A stretch of DNA of 64,000 nt, from assembly GCF_003011895.2 (NCBI RefSeq), contig NZ_PXWF02000072.1, positions 1-64,000 on the forward strand, read 5' to 3'. Position 1 is the stretch's first letter; every line of letters starts with the position of its first letter. This stretch comes from Massilia glaciei. GTDB taxonomy: Bacteria > Pseudomonadota > Gammaproteobacteria > Burkholderiales > Burkholderiaceae_D. Position numbers and translations under genes: made by a program. Below the pieces are notes generated by a model, which saw only the letters and a list, made by a program, of their open reading frames with translations, was not told where the DNA came from and did no database searches. Positions 47,852 through 58,435 of the stretch are shown piece by piece.

Positions 47852-48022
47852 GCGCATCTCCTTGAATGTGTGGACGACCCGCCCCAAGGATAGCGCGAAA
47901 CGGCGCGCCGGCCACGGCGCGCCGCCGATATTTCGCGCAACGGCCGGGCGCGCGCCTGGGCCGTCCGCGGCGCCGGCGCGCCCATGGCTGTTCGCACGCC
48001 GGCGCCGCGCGCGCTTGCATGG

Positions 48023-50071
48023 CTACTCGGGCGCGCGGATGTGGTCGACCATGCCGCCGCTGCGCGCGGTCGGCGGCGCCGTCAGTAGGCTCGCCAGCAC
48101 CAGCGCCGCCAGCCCGGCCGGCACCCCGAACACGCCGGCCGAAATCGGCGCGATGCCGAACCACTGGGCCTGCGCGCCGCCGCCCAGGATCGGATTGGTG
48201 GCCACCATGTAGTACAGGCACACGGCGAAGCCGCCCAGCATGCCGGCGACCGCCCCGGCGTGGTTGGCGCGCTTCCAGAACACGCCCAGCACCAGCGCCG
48301 GGAACAGGGTCGAGGCGGCCAGCGAGAACGCCGCGCCCACCAGCGACAGGATGTCGGCCGGCTTTTGCGAGGCCACGTAGGCGGCCACGAAGGCCACCCC
48401 GAGCAGCAGCAGCTTGGAGATCGTGACCCGCTTCTGGGTCGAGGCGGCCGGGTCGACCATCTTGTAGTAGACGTCGTGCGAGAGCGCGTTGGAGATCGCC
48501 AGCAGCAGGCCGTCGGCGGTCGACAGCGCCGCCGCCAGCCCGCCGGCCGCGACCAGTCCCGAAATCACATACGGCAGGCCGCCGATTTCGGGCGTGGCCA
48601 GCACCAGCACGTCGCCGTCGATGGCGATCTCGGCCAGCTGCACGATGCCGTCGCCGTTGATGTCGGCGATCCCGATCAGGGGATTGAGCTTGTCGACGTT
48701 GGCCCAGTAGGCGATCCAGTTGGGCAGCTGCGCGTAGTCGCTGCCGACCAGGTGCGAGTAGATGTCGTACTTGACCAGCACCGCCAGCGCCGGGATCGTC
48801 AGGTAGACCAGCAGCACGAAGAACAGGGTCCAGAACACCGACACGCGCGTCTCGTGCACCGAGGCCGTGGTGTACGAGCGCATCAGGATGTGCGGCAGGG
48901 CGGCGGTGCCGAGCATGAGGCAGAACACCAGCGCCAGAAAATTGTTGCGGCGCTGGTCGGACCGGGCCCGGTCGGCGCCCGGGAACGGGGTCGCCTGCGG
49001 TTCGGGCGCCTGCGCCCGTTTCAGGCTGGCCCCGCGCGCGTCGGCCCACTGCGCGGCGGCGTCGCCGGGGGTGCGCGGCCAGGAGATCAAGGCCCGCTCG
49101 GCGGCGCGGATCTCCGACAGCGAAGCCTCGCGCAGGCGCAACGTGTCGAGCCGGCGCTGGGCCGCGTCGCGCCCGGCCTCCCACGACTGCGGCAGCGCGG
49201 CCAGGCGCGCCGCGTCGGCCTCGGCGCGCGCCCTGAATATGGCTCGCACCTGCAGCTCCTTCGGGTCGCGCAGCAGCTCGGCCTCGCGCTGCGCCAGCTT
49301 GGGCAGCACCGCGCCGTAGGCCACCTGCGGCAGCGGATTGTCGGCGTGCTTGTGCGACAGCCACATGGTCGGTATCAAAAACGCGACCAGGATGATGATG
49401 TACTGCGCCACCTGGGTCCAGGTGATGCCGCGCATGCCGCCCAGAAACGAGCACACCAAAATGCTGGCCAGCCCGAGGAAGATCCCGACCGAGAAGTCGA
49501 CCCCGGTGAAGCGCGAGGCGATCAGGCCGACCGCGTAGATCTGCGCCACCACGTAGGTGAACGAGACGATGATGGTGGCGCCGACGGCGATCGCGCGCAC
49601 CGGCGCGCCGCGCCCGCCGGCGCCGCCGCCGTAGCGCTCGGCCAGGAAGTCGGGGATCGTGTACTGGCCGAACTTGCGCAGGTAGGGCGCGATCAGCAGC
49701 GCCGCCAGGCAGTAACCGCCGGTCCAGCCCAGAATGTAGGCCAGGCCGTCGAAGCCGTGCAGGTACAGGCCGCCGGCCAGGCTGATGAAACTGGCCGCCG
49801 AGATCCAGTCGGCCGCCGTCGCCATGCCGTTGAACAGGGCCGGCACGCGCCGCCCCGCCACGTAGTATTCGCTCACGTTCGAGGTGCGGCTGATGACGCC
49901 GATGGTCGCGTACAGCGTGATGGTGGCGAACATGAACAGGTAGCCGATCCAGATGCGCGGCATGCCCTCGGACTCGAGCAGCGCGAGCGCGCACAGGAAC
50001 AGACCGAAGCAGGCCGTGAACCACAGGTAGTAGCGGCTCAGTTTGCGGAAGTAGCTGGCCGGGGCGCTCAT
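48023..50071 (-). CDS. Sodium:solute symporter (VC_2705-like) with insert and EF-hand-like loop
   Basis: A 682-residue SSS-family symporter with about 13 spans. Typical segments are SEYYVAGRRVPALFNGMA, AADWISAASFISLAGG and AAALSTADGLLLAISNALSHD. A hydrophilic, charged insert of about 120 residues (255-375) splits two spans, and a canonical EF-hand-like loop DINGDGIVQLAE lies at 470-481. Substrate is probably an organic acid such as acetate. It overlaps its DUF4212 subunit by 4 bases and is downstream of a two-component system. Confidence 0.9.
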   Translation of the reverse strand: MSAPASYFRKLSRYYLWFTACFGLFLCALALLESEGMPRIWIGYLFMFATITLYATIGVISRTSNVSEYYVAGRRVPALFNGMATAADWISAASFISLAGGLYLHGFDGLAYILGWTGGYCLAALLIAPYLRKFGQYTIPDFLAERYGGGAGGRGAPVRAIAVGATIIVSFTYVVAQIYAVGLIASRFTGVDFSVGIFLGLASILVCSFLGGMRGITWTQVAQYIIILVAFLIPTMWLSHKHADNPLPQVAYGAVLPKLAQREAELLRDPKELQVRAIFRARAEADAARLAALPQSWEAGRDAAQRRLDTLRLREASLSEIRAAERALISWPRTPGDAAAQWADARGASLKRAQAPEPQATPFPGADRARSDQRRNNFLALVFCLMLGTAALPHILMRSYTTASVHETRVSVFWTLFFVLLVYLTIPALAVLVKYDIYSHLVGSDYAQLPNWIAYWANVDKLNPLIGIADINGDGIVQLAEIAIDGDVLVLATPEIGGLPYVISGLVAAGGLAAALSTADGLLLAISNALSHDVYYKMVDPAASTQKRVTISKLLLLGVAFVAAYVASQKPADILSLVGAAFSLAASTLFPALVLGVFWKRANHAGAVAGMLGGFAVCLYYMVATNPILGGGAQAQWFGIAPISAGVFGVPAGLAALVLASLLTAPPTARSGGMVDHIRAPE

Positions 50072-50415
50072 GGGCGCGCCGCTTCCAGCGCGCCGGCGCG
50101 GCGCCGGTAGCGCAGGTCGATGCGGCGCATCGCCAGCGCGTAGCCGGCCACTATCGCCAGGAACGCCAGCGCCGAGCCCTGCGCCGCCAGGTAGAACGAG
50201 AGCGGCCAGCCGAACAGCGAGACCGAAGCCAGTTCGCGCGCGAAGAACACGGTGCAAAAGCCGGCGCCGAACCAGAGCGCCAGCAGCAGCGCGGTCAGCC
50301 GCCGGGTCTGGCGCCAGTGCCCGGCGCGCGCCGCGAGCAGGGCGGCCTGGCGCGCCTGGCGTGGCGCCGGCGCGCAGGCGGCGGCGGGTTGGGACGGGTC
50401 GGGCGTGTCGCTCAT
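50068..50415 (-). CDS. DUF4212 symporter small subunit
   Basis: A 115-residue protein with two membrane spans (RLTALLLALWFGAGFCTVFF; GWPLSFYLAAQGSALAFLAI), the DUF4212 pattern of small subunits paired with SSS symporters. A hydrophilic Ala/Pro/Arg N-terminus (about 40 residues) precedes the domain. Overlap ATGA with the symporter gene. Confidence 0.9.
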   Translation of the reverse strand: MSDTPDPSQPAAACAPAPRQARQAALLAARAGHWRQTRRLTALLLALWFGAGFCTVFFARELASVSLFGWPLSFYLAAQGSALAFLAIVAGYALAMRRIDLRYRRRAGALEAARP

Positions 50416-50489
50416 GTCGGCTGTCTTCTATCGTTTATACAAGGCGTTTTTTACAAGGCGAAGCGTTTCCGCGATGCGTTTCGCTCCTG

Positions 50490-50606
50490 CGAATCGGTTC
50501 TGCGAATCGTCTCCGCGAATCGTTCCTGCAAATCGTTCCCAGAACGGTTTTTGAAGCGGTTCCTGGATCGGTCTTTTTGAATCGGTTTCCTCAAAACGGT
50601 TTCCGG
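50490..50606. repeat. Degenerate 13-bp tandem repeat, about 9 units
   Basis: Units of the form CGAATCGTTCCTG with 12-14 bp spacing, in the 197-bp gap between the sensor kinase stop and the DUF4212 start. Any transcript linking the kinase to the transporter must cross it. Confidence 0.8.
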
Positions 50607-50612
50607 TCGGGT

Positions 50613-52190
50613 TCATGCGGCCTCGCCGGCGTCGGCCGACGCCAGCGCGAAGGCGAGCCGGAACAGGCAGCCGGGCGACCCGGCCGCGCCGCGCGGGTTG
50701 TCCGACAGTTCGACCTCGGCGCCGTGCTGCTGCGCGATCTCGCGCACGATCGCCAGCCCCAGGCCGCTGCCGGGCGCGCCGCCGTCGAGGATCCGGTAGA
50801 AGCGTTCGAACACCTGCGCCCGTTCGGCCGGGGCGATGCCGGGACCGGTGTCCTCGACCTCGAGCACGGCCTGCCCGGGCTCGGCCAGCACGCGCACCGT
50901 CACGCTGGCGCCGGCCGGGGTGTAGCGCAGCGCGTTGTCGATCAGGTTCGAGAGCATCTCGCGCAGCATCAGCGCATTGCCCTCGATCCGCACCGGCAGC
51001 TCGGGCTGCTCGAAGCCGAGGTCGATCCGGTTGGCGAACGAGGCCGGCACCCAGTCCTGCACCGCCTGGCGCGCCACATCGCGCAGGTCGAGCGCGACGA
51101 AGCCGACCCCGGCGCGCGGCACGTTTTCGGCGCGCGCCAGTGCCAGCAGCTGGTTGACCAGCCGCGTGGCCGACTCCGAGCTCTTGGCCAGTTGTTCGAG
51201 CGAACGGTGGATCTCGAGCGGGTCGCGCTGGCGCAGCGCCAGCTCGGACTGCATGCGCATGCCCGCCAGCGGCGTCTTCATCTGGTGCGCGGCATCGGCG
51301 ATGAAGCGCTTTTGCATGCCGATCGTGTGCGCCAGCCGCTCGAGCATGTCGTTGAGCGAGCCGACCAGCGGCGAGATCTCCTCGGGCACCTGGCGCGAGT
51401 CGATCGGACTGAGGTCGTCGGGCCGGCGCGCGCGGATGCGCGCCTGCAGCTCGGCCAGCGGCGAGAGCCCGCGCGCGAGTGCGAACCAGACCAGCGCGAG
51501 CGCGATCGGGAGAATGATGAACTGGGGCAGGATCACCCCCTTGATGATCTCGTTGGCCAGCCGCGCGCGCTTGTCGAGCGTCTCGGCCACCTGCACCAGC
51601 GCCGCGCGCGGGGCCGCCCCGCGCGGGCCCGGGTTCGCATACGCCAGGTCCACATACGCCAGGTTCACATACGTATACGCGATCCGGACCTGGGTGCCGT
51701 GCAGCGCGTCGTTGCGCAGGTGGACCGCGCCGGCGGTGCGGTCGGCGCCGGGCGGCGGCGGCGGCAGGTCGCGGTCGCCGTCGACGTGCTCGGCGCCCGG
51801 GCCGGTGATCTGGAAGTACACGCTGTCGACGTCGTCGGCGCGCAGGATCGCGCGCGCGCTGCCAGGCAGGCGCGGAACCAGCTTGCCGTCGACCTCGCGC
51901 ACCTGCTGCGCCAGCACGGTCACGCTGTCCTCGAGCGCGCGGTCGAACGGATCGTTGGCGATCGACTTGGCAACCAGGTAGGTGATCGCGATGCTCATCG
52001 GCCACAGCAGCAGCAGGGGCGCGAGCATCCAATCGAGGATCTCGCCGAACAGCGAGTGCTGGATGCTCTCGTCGGAGTCGGTCGCGGGCGGCCGGTAGGG
52101 CGGGTCGGCGTCGTCGGAGTCGTCGGCGCCGGCGCCGGCATGCGCGCCGCGCCGGGCCTCGGTCCCGGCGTCGACAACGGCCCGGTTCAC
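50613..52190 (-). CDS. Sensor histidine kinase
   Basis: A 525-residue two-span kinase. Spans at about 56-75 and 219-237 enclose a periplasmic domain; a HAMP-like region (240-295), phospho-acceptor H302 in DAAHQMKTPL, N box NLIDNALRYTPAG, G1 DTGPGIA and G2 GSGLGLAIV follow. The start is GTG 52190, overlapping the regulator's TGA (GTGA). The periplasmic part has an in-frame 15-bp tandem duplication (51638-51673, giving VNLAYVDLAYA). It probably senses the substrate of the downstream symporter. Confidence 0.92.
   Translation of the reverse strand: MNRAVVDAGTEARRGAHAGAGADDSDDADPPYRPPATDSDESIQHSLFGEILDWMLAPLLLLWPMSIAITYLVAKSIANDPFDRALEDSVTVLAQQVREVDGKLVPRLPGSARAILRADDVDSVYFQITGPGAEHVDGDRDLPPPPPGADRTAGAVHLRNDALHGTQVRIAYTYVNLAYVDLAYANPGPRGAAPRAALVQVAETLDKRARLANEIIKGVILPQFIILPIALALVWFALARGLSPLAELQARIRARRPDDLSPIDSRQVPEEISPLVGSLNDMLERLAHTIGMQKRFIADAAHQMKTPLAGMRMQSELALRQRDPLEIHRSLEQLAKSSESATRLVNQLLALARAENVPRAGVGFVALDLRDVARQAVQDWVPASFANRIDLGFEQPELPVRIEGNALMLREMLSNLIDNALRYTPAGASVTVRVLAEPGQAVLEVEDTGPGIAPAERAQVFERFYRILDGGAPGSGLGLAIVREIAQQHGAEVELSDNPRGAAGSPGCLFRLAFALASADAGEAA
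51638..51673. repeat. 15-bp tandem duplication inside the sensor kinase gene
   Basis: Two full copies plus 6 bp of the unit CATACGCCAGGT(T/C)CA, in frame, altering the periplasmic domain. Confidence 0.75.
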
Positions 52191-52894
52191 TTGGCCTCGT
52201 CCGGGCCGGCGCCGCCCCTGGCCGGCTCGGGCAGCTTCTCGAGGCAGTAGCCGAGCCCGCGCACGGTGGCGATGCGCACGCCGCCCGTTTCGATCTTCTT
52301 GCGCAGGCGGTGCACATACACCTCGATCGCGTTGTTGCTGACCTCCTCGCCCCATTCGCACAGGTGGTCGACCAACTGCTCCTTCGAGACCAGCCGCCCG
52401 CTGCGCGCGAGCAGGATCTCGAGCAGGCCCAGTTCGCGCGCCGACAGCTCGAGCGGCTGGCCGTCGATCGAGGCGCTGCGCCCGACCTGGTCGTACGACA
52501 GCGGGCCGTGGCGGATCACGGCCGGGCCGCCGCCGGCCCCGCGGCGGGTGAGCGCGCGCACCCGCGCCTCGAGCTCGGACAGGGCGAACGGCTTGGCCAT
52601 GTAGTCGTCGGCGCCCAGATCGAGGCCGTTGACGCGCTGCTCGATCGAGTCGGCCGCCGTCAGGATCAGCACCGGCAGCAGCGAGGCGCGCGCGCGCAGC
52701 CGGCGCAGCACCTCTAGGCCGGACAGCCTGGGCAGGCCGAGGTCGAGGATCAGGAGGTCGAACTCCTGGGTCGAGAGGGCGGTGTCGGCGGCCTCGCCGT
52801 TGCCGACGCAGTCGATCGCGTAGCCGGACTGGCGCAGCGACCGGGTCAGTCCGTCGGCGAGCACGCTGTCGTCTTCGGCAAGTAAAATACGCAT
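52187..52894 (-). CDS. OmpR/PhoB-type response regulator
   Basis: A 235-residue regulator. The receiver has D8-D9, phospho-acceptor D51 in LLILDLGLP and the lysine in YMAKPF; the C-terminal winged helix shows LELSARELGLLEILLARSG and NAIEVYVHRLRKKIE, of the QseB/PmrA kind. It is translated together with the sensor kinase. Probable target: the DUF4212-symporter genes. Confidence 0.95.
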   Translation of the reverse strand: MRILLAEDDSVLADGLTRSLRQSGYAIDCVGNGEAADTALSTQEFDLLILDLGLPRLSGLEVLRRLRARASLLPVLILTAADSIEQRVNGLDLGADDYMAKPFALSELEARVRALTRRGAGGGPAVIRHGPLSYDQVGRSASIDGQPLELSARELGLLEILLARSGRLVSKEQLVDHLCEWGEEVSNNAIEVYVHRLRKKIETGGVRIATVRGLGYCLEKLPEPARGGAGPDEAK

Positions 52895-53020
52895 GGGAGC
52901 ACCGGGTGGTTGGAGCGTTGTGTGGGCGGGCGTTTTTTAATCTTTGTTTTCATGTATTGTGTTTCATCGGGGCGCGCTTTGGTCAGTTTTTGTGCGGCGC
53001 CCGCCGTATTTCGGCGCGAA

Positions 53021-53070
53021 TGTCCCAAATCGGCCCAAATCGGCCCGAATCGGATCGAATCGCCCAAACC
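53021..53070. repeat. 10-bp tandem repeat upstream of recA
   Basis: About five copies of CGGCCCAAAT-like units at exactly 10-bp spacing (four well conserved), 100-150 bases before the LexA box. Helical-phase spacing could matter for bending or binding. Confidence 0.7.
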
Positions 53071-53170
53071 GCCCAAGGCCACCCACGGCCAGCCAAGCGC
53101 GCCCGAACCCGGCCCGAAACGCCTATTTTTATTTTTTTGCCCCGTTCGCAAGTTGCGCTTGCAAATACCA

Positions 53171-53186
53171 CTGTTTTTTTATACAG
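53171..53186 (+). promoter_or_regulatory. LexA (SOS) box of recA
   Basis: CTG-N10-CAG with a T/A-rich core, extended as ACTGT...ACAGT, 50 bases before the recA start. It fits the LexA consensus of beta- and gammaproteobacteria, so recA and recX are probably SOS-induced. Confidence 0.8.
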
Positions 53187-53236
53187 TGTCGTCTGTTACC
53201 TGTGAACCGGCCCTTTTTCAAGACTGAAAGAACATT

Positions 53237-54379
<1,143 letters not shown>

Positions 54380-54384
54380 TCCCC

Positions 54385-54843
54385 ATGGCCGCGCCGCAAC
54401 TTAGCCTGAAGGCGCGCGCGCTGCGCTTTCTGTCGATGCGCGAGCACAGCCGGCTCGAGCTGGCGCGCAAGCTGGGGCGCCACGCGCAGGACGGCGACGA
54501 CGTCGAGGCCCTGCTCGACCTGCTCGAGAAAAACAACTGGCTGTCGCAGGAGCGCTTTTCGGAGTCGCTGGTGCACCTGCGCGCGGCGCGCTTCGGCAAC
54601 AGCCGCATCATGGCCGAGCTGCAAAGCCACGGCGTCGGCGCCGGGGCGCTGGCCCGGCACAAGCTGGCGCTGGCCGGCGGCGAGGGCGCGCGCGCGCTCG
54701 CGGTCTGGCAACGCAAGTTCGGCGAGGTCGCGCAGGACGCCGCCGCGCGCAACAAGCAGATGCGGTTTTTGCTCCAGCGCGGGTTCTCCCAGTCCGCCGT
54801 GCGGGTCGCCCTGCGCGGCGCGCCCGACGACGAGGTGCTTTAA
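54385..54843 (+). CDS. recX: Regulatory protein RecX
   Basis: A 152-residue RecX, which caps and modulates RecA filaments. The three-helix repeats are visible ([54 protein letters not shown]). It starts 5 bases after recA. Its last codons and stop are the first unit of a 13-bp tandem array. Confidence 0.93.
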   Translation: MAAPQLSLKARALRFLSMREHSRLELARKLGRHAQDGDDVEALLDLLEKNNWLSQERFSESLVHLRAARFGNSRIMAELQSHGVGAGALARHKLALAGGEGARALAVWQRKFGEVAQDAAARNKQMRFLLQRGFSQSAVRVALRGAPDDEVL

Positions 54844-54932
54844 CGGGGTGCTTGAACGGGTGCTTGAACGGGGTGCTTTAACGGGGTGCTTGAACGGGGT
54901 GCTTGAACGAGGCTTTATACGAGGTGCTTTTA
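54831..54932. repeat. 13-bp tandem repeat, 8 units, starting in the recX stop
   Basis: Units CGGGGTGCTTGAA / CGGGGTGCTTTAA with lengths of 12-13 bp. The first unit, CGAGGTGCTTTAA, encodes the last residues of RecX and its TAA. Every second kind of unit supplies a TAA in one frame. Confidence 0.88.
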
Positions 54933-55029
54933 GCGGAAGGGCCCGCCGTACCGGTTCGCAATATAAAACAAGCCCATGAAGCGCGGCATCCGAAGCCATG
55001 GCGTCGGCGCCGCCCGGGCCGAGCGAAAC

Positions 55030-55083
55030 CAGGGCCAGTGTTTTTTTTCGCGGCGCTTCTCCGCGAAAATTACACTGGCCCTG
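55030..55083. repeat. 54-bp nested palindrome
   Basis: Outer arms CAGGGCCAGTGT / ACACTGGCCCTG (12 bp, perfect) and inner arms TTTTCGCGG / CCGCGAAAA share a centre at about 55057. It would form a very stable hairpin on either strand. Confidence 0.8.
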
Positions 55084-55089
55084 CTTTCG

Positions 55090-55200
55090 CGGCACCGGAG
55101 CCGGCGGCCATCGCAGCGGCACGGCACGGCACCGGAGCCGGCGGCCATCGCAGCGTCGCGGCACGGCACCCGAGCCGGCGGCCATCGGAGCGTAGCGGCA
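55090..55200. repeat. 37-bp tandem repeat x3
   Basis: Three copies at 37-bp spacing (starts near 55090, 55127, 55164) with the core GAGCCGGCGGCCATCG. The third copy is slightly degenerate. Confidence 0.75.
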
Positions 55201-55579
55201 GGGCACGGCGCCGGCCCGCAGCAACGCGCGCCCGCACCCGGGACCCAACAGCGGAGGATTCGGCGCCGCCCCCCATCGCCGTAGGCGGGCCCCGTCCCGC
55301 GTACTCCTCACCGGCGGTGGTCGATGCCGAGTCCTGCGCTGTTGCGTTCCTGCCATCGGGGCCGCCCCATGCGCCGCAACATTGGCGGCGAGTCAACAAT
55401 TCCCCTCCCGCCCGCTTTGATCGAACCCAAAAATTCATGTTGCAGCGCAACTGGCGACGCGCTTGTGATAAAATTTTGTAGCAGCGCCGCATGAGCGGTT
55501 GTTGCCGTAGAAGCTGCGGCAACGTGCATTAGCACATGGCTGCATACTATTTACCGCCGCATTTCCGGCATTGGTGTTT

Positions 55580-56146
55580 ATGCCCCTGTCCTCCCCCGTT
55601 CCACGCGCGTTGCGGCATACCCGCGCCATCAAGCTCGAAGCGTTCGCGCGCGACGATGGCTTGTGGGATATCGACGCCCACCTCACCGACATCAAAACCA
55701 TCGACGTCACGCTGGCTTCGGGCCCGCGCCCGGCCGGACTGCCCCTGCACGACCTGTCGCTGCGCCTGACGATCGACCGCGCCTTCGTCATCGTCCACGC
55801 CGAGGCCGCGTCCGACGCGGTGCCGTACGCGGGCTTCTGCGACACCGTCGGCCCCGCCTACAAGGGCCTGATCGGCTTGTGCCTGATGAAGGGTTTCCGG
55901 CACGCGCTCAGGGAGCGCCTCGCCGGCGTGCTCGGCTGCACCCACCTGACCGAACTGGCGCAGATCCTGCCGACGGCCGCGCTGCAAGCCTACGCCAACG
56001 ACGTGCTCGACACGCGCGACGGCGACGCGGCCGATCCGCGGCCCGACCGTCCCTTCCAGATCGACAAATGCCACGCGCTGCGCGCCGACGGCCCGGCCGT
56101 GGCGCTGTACTACCCGCGCTGGTTCGCCGGGCCGGGCGCGTCCTAA
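55580..56146 (+). CDS. DUF2889 family protein
   Basis: A 188-residue protein with the DUF2889 pattern (MPLSSPVPRALRHTRAIKLE, AFARDDGLWDIDAHLTDIK, GCTHLTELAQILPTAALQA). Function unknown; located between recX and sucC, its usual place in betaproteobacteria. Confidence 0.9.
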   Translation: MPLSSPVPRALRHTRAIKLEAFARDDGLWDIDAHLTDIKTIDVTLASGPRPAGLPLHDLSLRLTIDRAFVIVHAEAASDAVPYAGFCDTVGPAYKGLIGLCLMKGFRHALRERLAGVLGCTHLTELAQILPTAALQAYANDVLDTRDGDAADPRPDRPFQIDKCHALRADGPAVALYYPRWFAGPGAS

Positions 56147-56285
56147 GGCTGGGTTCGCCGTTTCCGACCCTTTACCTTTTCACCGTTTTCGCACCGCCAG
56201 AGGTTCCGCCAGAGAACTGTCACAAGAAACGCCGTCCAAACCAACGTATTTTTTTAAAATCAGTATTTGAAGAAGGGAAGCCAGC

Positions 56286-57458
56286 ATGAAGATCCATGAG
56301 TATCAGGGCAAAGAAATCCTCAGGCAGTTCGGGGTCACCGTACCGCGCGGCATTCCGTGCATGTCGGTGGAAGAGGCCGTCAAAGCGGCGGAAACGCTGG
56401 GCGGCTCGGTCTGGGTAGTCAAAGCGCAGATCCATGCTGGCGGCCGCGGCAAGGGCGGCGGCGTCAAGGTGGCCAAGTCGGTCGAGCAATTGCGCCAGTA
56501 CGCCGAGCAGATCCTCGGCATGCAACTGGTCACCCACCAGACCGGCCCCGAAGGCCAGAAGGTGCGCCGCCTGTTCATCGAAGAGGGCGCCGACATCAAG
56601 CAGGAACTGTACGTCTCGCTCGTCACCGACCGCGTGAGCCAGAAGGTTGTCATGATGGGCTCGTCGGAGGGCGGCATGGACATCGAGGAGGTCGCCCATT
56701 CCCACCCTGAAAAAATCCACCACGTCACGATCTGCCCGAGCGCCGGCCTGACCGACGCCCAGGCCGACGAGATGTCGACCAAGATCGGCATCCCGGCCGG
56801 CTCGATCGCCGACGCCCGCGTGCAGCTGCAGGGGCTGTATAAAGCCTACTGGGAAACCGACTGCTCGCTCGCAGAGATCAACCCCCTGATCGTCGACGGT
56901 TCGGGCAAGGTCATCGCGCTCGACGCCAAGTTCAACTTCGACGCCAACGCCCTGTACCGCCAACCCGAAATCGTCGCCATGCGCGACCTCGACGAGGAAG
57001 ACCCGGCCGAGGTCGAGGCGTCCAAATTCGACCTCGCCTACATCTCGCTCGACGGCAATATCGGTTGCCTCGTCAACGGCGCCGGCCTGGCCATGGCGAC
57101 CATGGACACGATCAAGCTGTTCGGCGGCGAGCCGGCCAACTTCCTCGACGTCGGCGGCGGCGCCACGGCCGAGAAGGTCACAGAAGCGTTCAAGATCATG
57201 CTCAAGAACCCGGGCCTCAAGGCGATCCTGGTCAACATCTTCGGCGGCATCATGCGTTGCGACGTCATCGCCGAAGGTGTGATCGCGGCCTCCAAGGCCG
57301 TCTCGCTGCAAGTGCCGCTGGTGGTGCGCATGAAGGGCACCAACGAAGACCTGGGCAAGAAGATGCTGGCCGAATCCGGCCTGCCGATCATCGCCGCCGA
57401 TACGATGGAAGACGCGGCCAAGAGTGTAGTCGCCGCTGCTGCCGGTCACGCCAAATAA
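56286..57458 (+). CDS. sucC: Succinyl-CoA synthetase, beta subunit
   Basis: A 390-residue ADP-forming beta subunit with an N-terminal ATP-grasp domain ([17 protein letters not shown]) and the CoA-ligase domain ([33 protein letters not shown]). It couples succinyl-CoA to succinate conversion with ATP formation in the TCA cycle. AAGGGAAG lies before the start. sucD follows by 9 bases. Confidence 0.98.
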   Translation: MKIHEYQGKEILRQFGVTVPRGIPCMSVEEAVKAAETLGGSVWVVKAQIHAGGRGKGGGVKVAKSVEQLRQYAEQILGMQLVTHQTGPEGQKVRRLFIEEGADIKQELYVSLVTDRVSQKVVMMGSSEGGMDIEEVAHSHPEKIHHVTICPSAGLTDAQADEMSTKIGIPAGSIADARVQLQGLYKAYWETDCSLAEINPLIVDGSGKVIALDAKFNFDANALYRQPEIVAMRDLDEEDPAEVEASKFDLAYISLDGNIGCLVNGAGLAMATMDTIKLFGGEPANFLDVGGGATAEKVTEAFKIMLKNPGLKAILVNIFGGIMRCDVIAEGVIAASKAVSLQVPLVVRMKGTNEDLGKKMLAESGLPIIAADTMEDAAKSVVAAAAGHAK

Positions 57459-57467
57459 GGAAACAAC

Positions 57468-58349
57468 ATGTCGATTCTGATCAATAAAGATACCAAAGTA
57501 GTCACCCAGGGAATCACCGGAAAGACCGGCCAGTTCCACACCCGCATGTGCCGCGACTACGCGAACGGCAAGAACTGCTTCGTCGCGGGCGTGAACCCGA
57601 AAAAAGCCGGCGAGGACTTCGAGGGCATCCCGATTTTCGCCAACGTCACCGAGGCCAAGAAGGAAACCGGCGCCAACGTGTCGGTGATCTACGTGCCGCC
57701 GGCCGGCGCCGCGGCCGCCATCTGGGAAGCCGTCGAAGCCGAACTCGACCTGGCGATCTGCATCACCGAGGGCATCCCCGTGCGCGACATGATGGCGCTC
57801 AAGGACCGCATGGCCAAGTCGGGCTCCAAAACCTTGCTGCTGGGACCGAACTGCCCCGGCCTGATCACGCCCGATGAAATCAAGATCGGCATCATGCCGG
57901 GCCACATCCACAAGGCCGGCCGCATCGGCGTGGTCTCGCGTTCGGGCACCTTGACGTACGAGGCGGTCGGCCAGCTGACCGCGCTCGGCCTCGGCCAATC
58001 GTCGGCGGTGGGCATCGGCGGCGACCCGATTAACGGCCTCAAGCACATCGACATCATGAAGATGTTCAACGACGATCCGGACACCGACGCGGTGATCATG
58101 ATCGGCGAGATCGGCGGCCCGGACGAGGCCAACGCTGCCTACTGGATCAAGGACAACATGAAGAAACCCGTGGTCGGCTTCATCGCCGGCGTCACGGCGC
58201 CCCCGGGCAAGCGCATGGGCCACGCGGGCGCCCTGATTTCGGGCGGCGCCGACACGGCCCAGGCCAAGCTCGAAATCATGGAGGCGTGCGGGATCACTGT
58301 TACCAAAAACCCATCGGAAATGGCGCGTTTGCTAAAAGCGATGCTGTAA
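57468..58349 (+). CDS. sucD: Succinyl-CoA synthetase, alpha subunit
   Basis: A 293-residue alpha subunit. It opens with the CoA-binding Rossmann region ([18 protein letters not shown]) and carries the phosphorylated histidine near residue 250 in [14 protein letters not shown]. Co-transcribed with sucC and closed by a terminator. Confidence 0.98.
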   Translation: MSILINKDTKVVTQGITGKTGQFHTRMCRDYANGKNCFVAGVNPKKAGEDFEGIPIFANVTEAKKETGANVSVIYVPPAGAAAAIWEAVEAELDLAICITEGIPVRDMMALKDRMAKSGSKTLLLGPNCPGLITPDEIKIGIMPGHIHKAGRIGVVSRSGTLTYEAVGQLTALGLGQSSAVGIGGDPINGLKHIDIMKMFNDDPDTDAVIMIGEIGGPDEANAAYWIKDNMKKPVVGFIAGVTAPPGKRMGHAGALISGGADTAQAKLEIMEACGITVTKNPSEMARLLKAML

Positions 58350-58381
58350 TTTGTAATATATAGCAAAGGTAGTTAATAATG

Positions 58382-58412
58382 ACGGGGAGCGCAGTGCTCC
58401 CCGTTGTTGTTT
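58382..58412 (+). terminator. Terminator of sucCD
   Basis: A 9-bp perfect stem ACGGGGAGC / GCTCCCCGT followed by a T-rich stretch, 33 bases after the sucD stop. It covers a candidate ATG at 58379, arguing against that start for the next gene. Confidence 0.75.
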
Positions 58413-58435
58413 GTGGCATCCGAACCGGAGACGAA

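Larger units (their letters stand above)
54933..55579. other. Repeat-rich intergenic region between recX and the DUF2889 gene
   Basis: About 650 bases holding a nested palindrome (55030-55083) and a 37-bp tandem repeat (55090-55200). Beyond 55200 no gene, RNA or clear promoter was recognised; long frames here are repeat artefacts. Confidence 0.6.

Noticed and set aside
46524-50024. A 1166-codon minus-strand frame
   Set aside because: It overlaps pfp and the symporter in another frame; both of those have strong family motifs and this one has none.
54933-55570. Protein genes in the recX-DUF2889 gap
   Set aside because: The frames translate the 37-bp and palindromic repeats into low-complexity sequence with no ribosome binding site.
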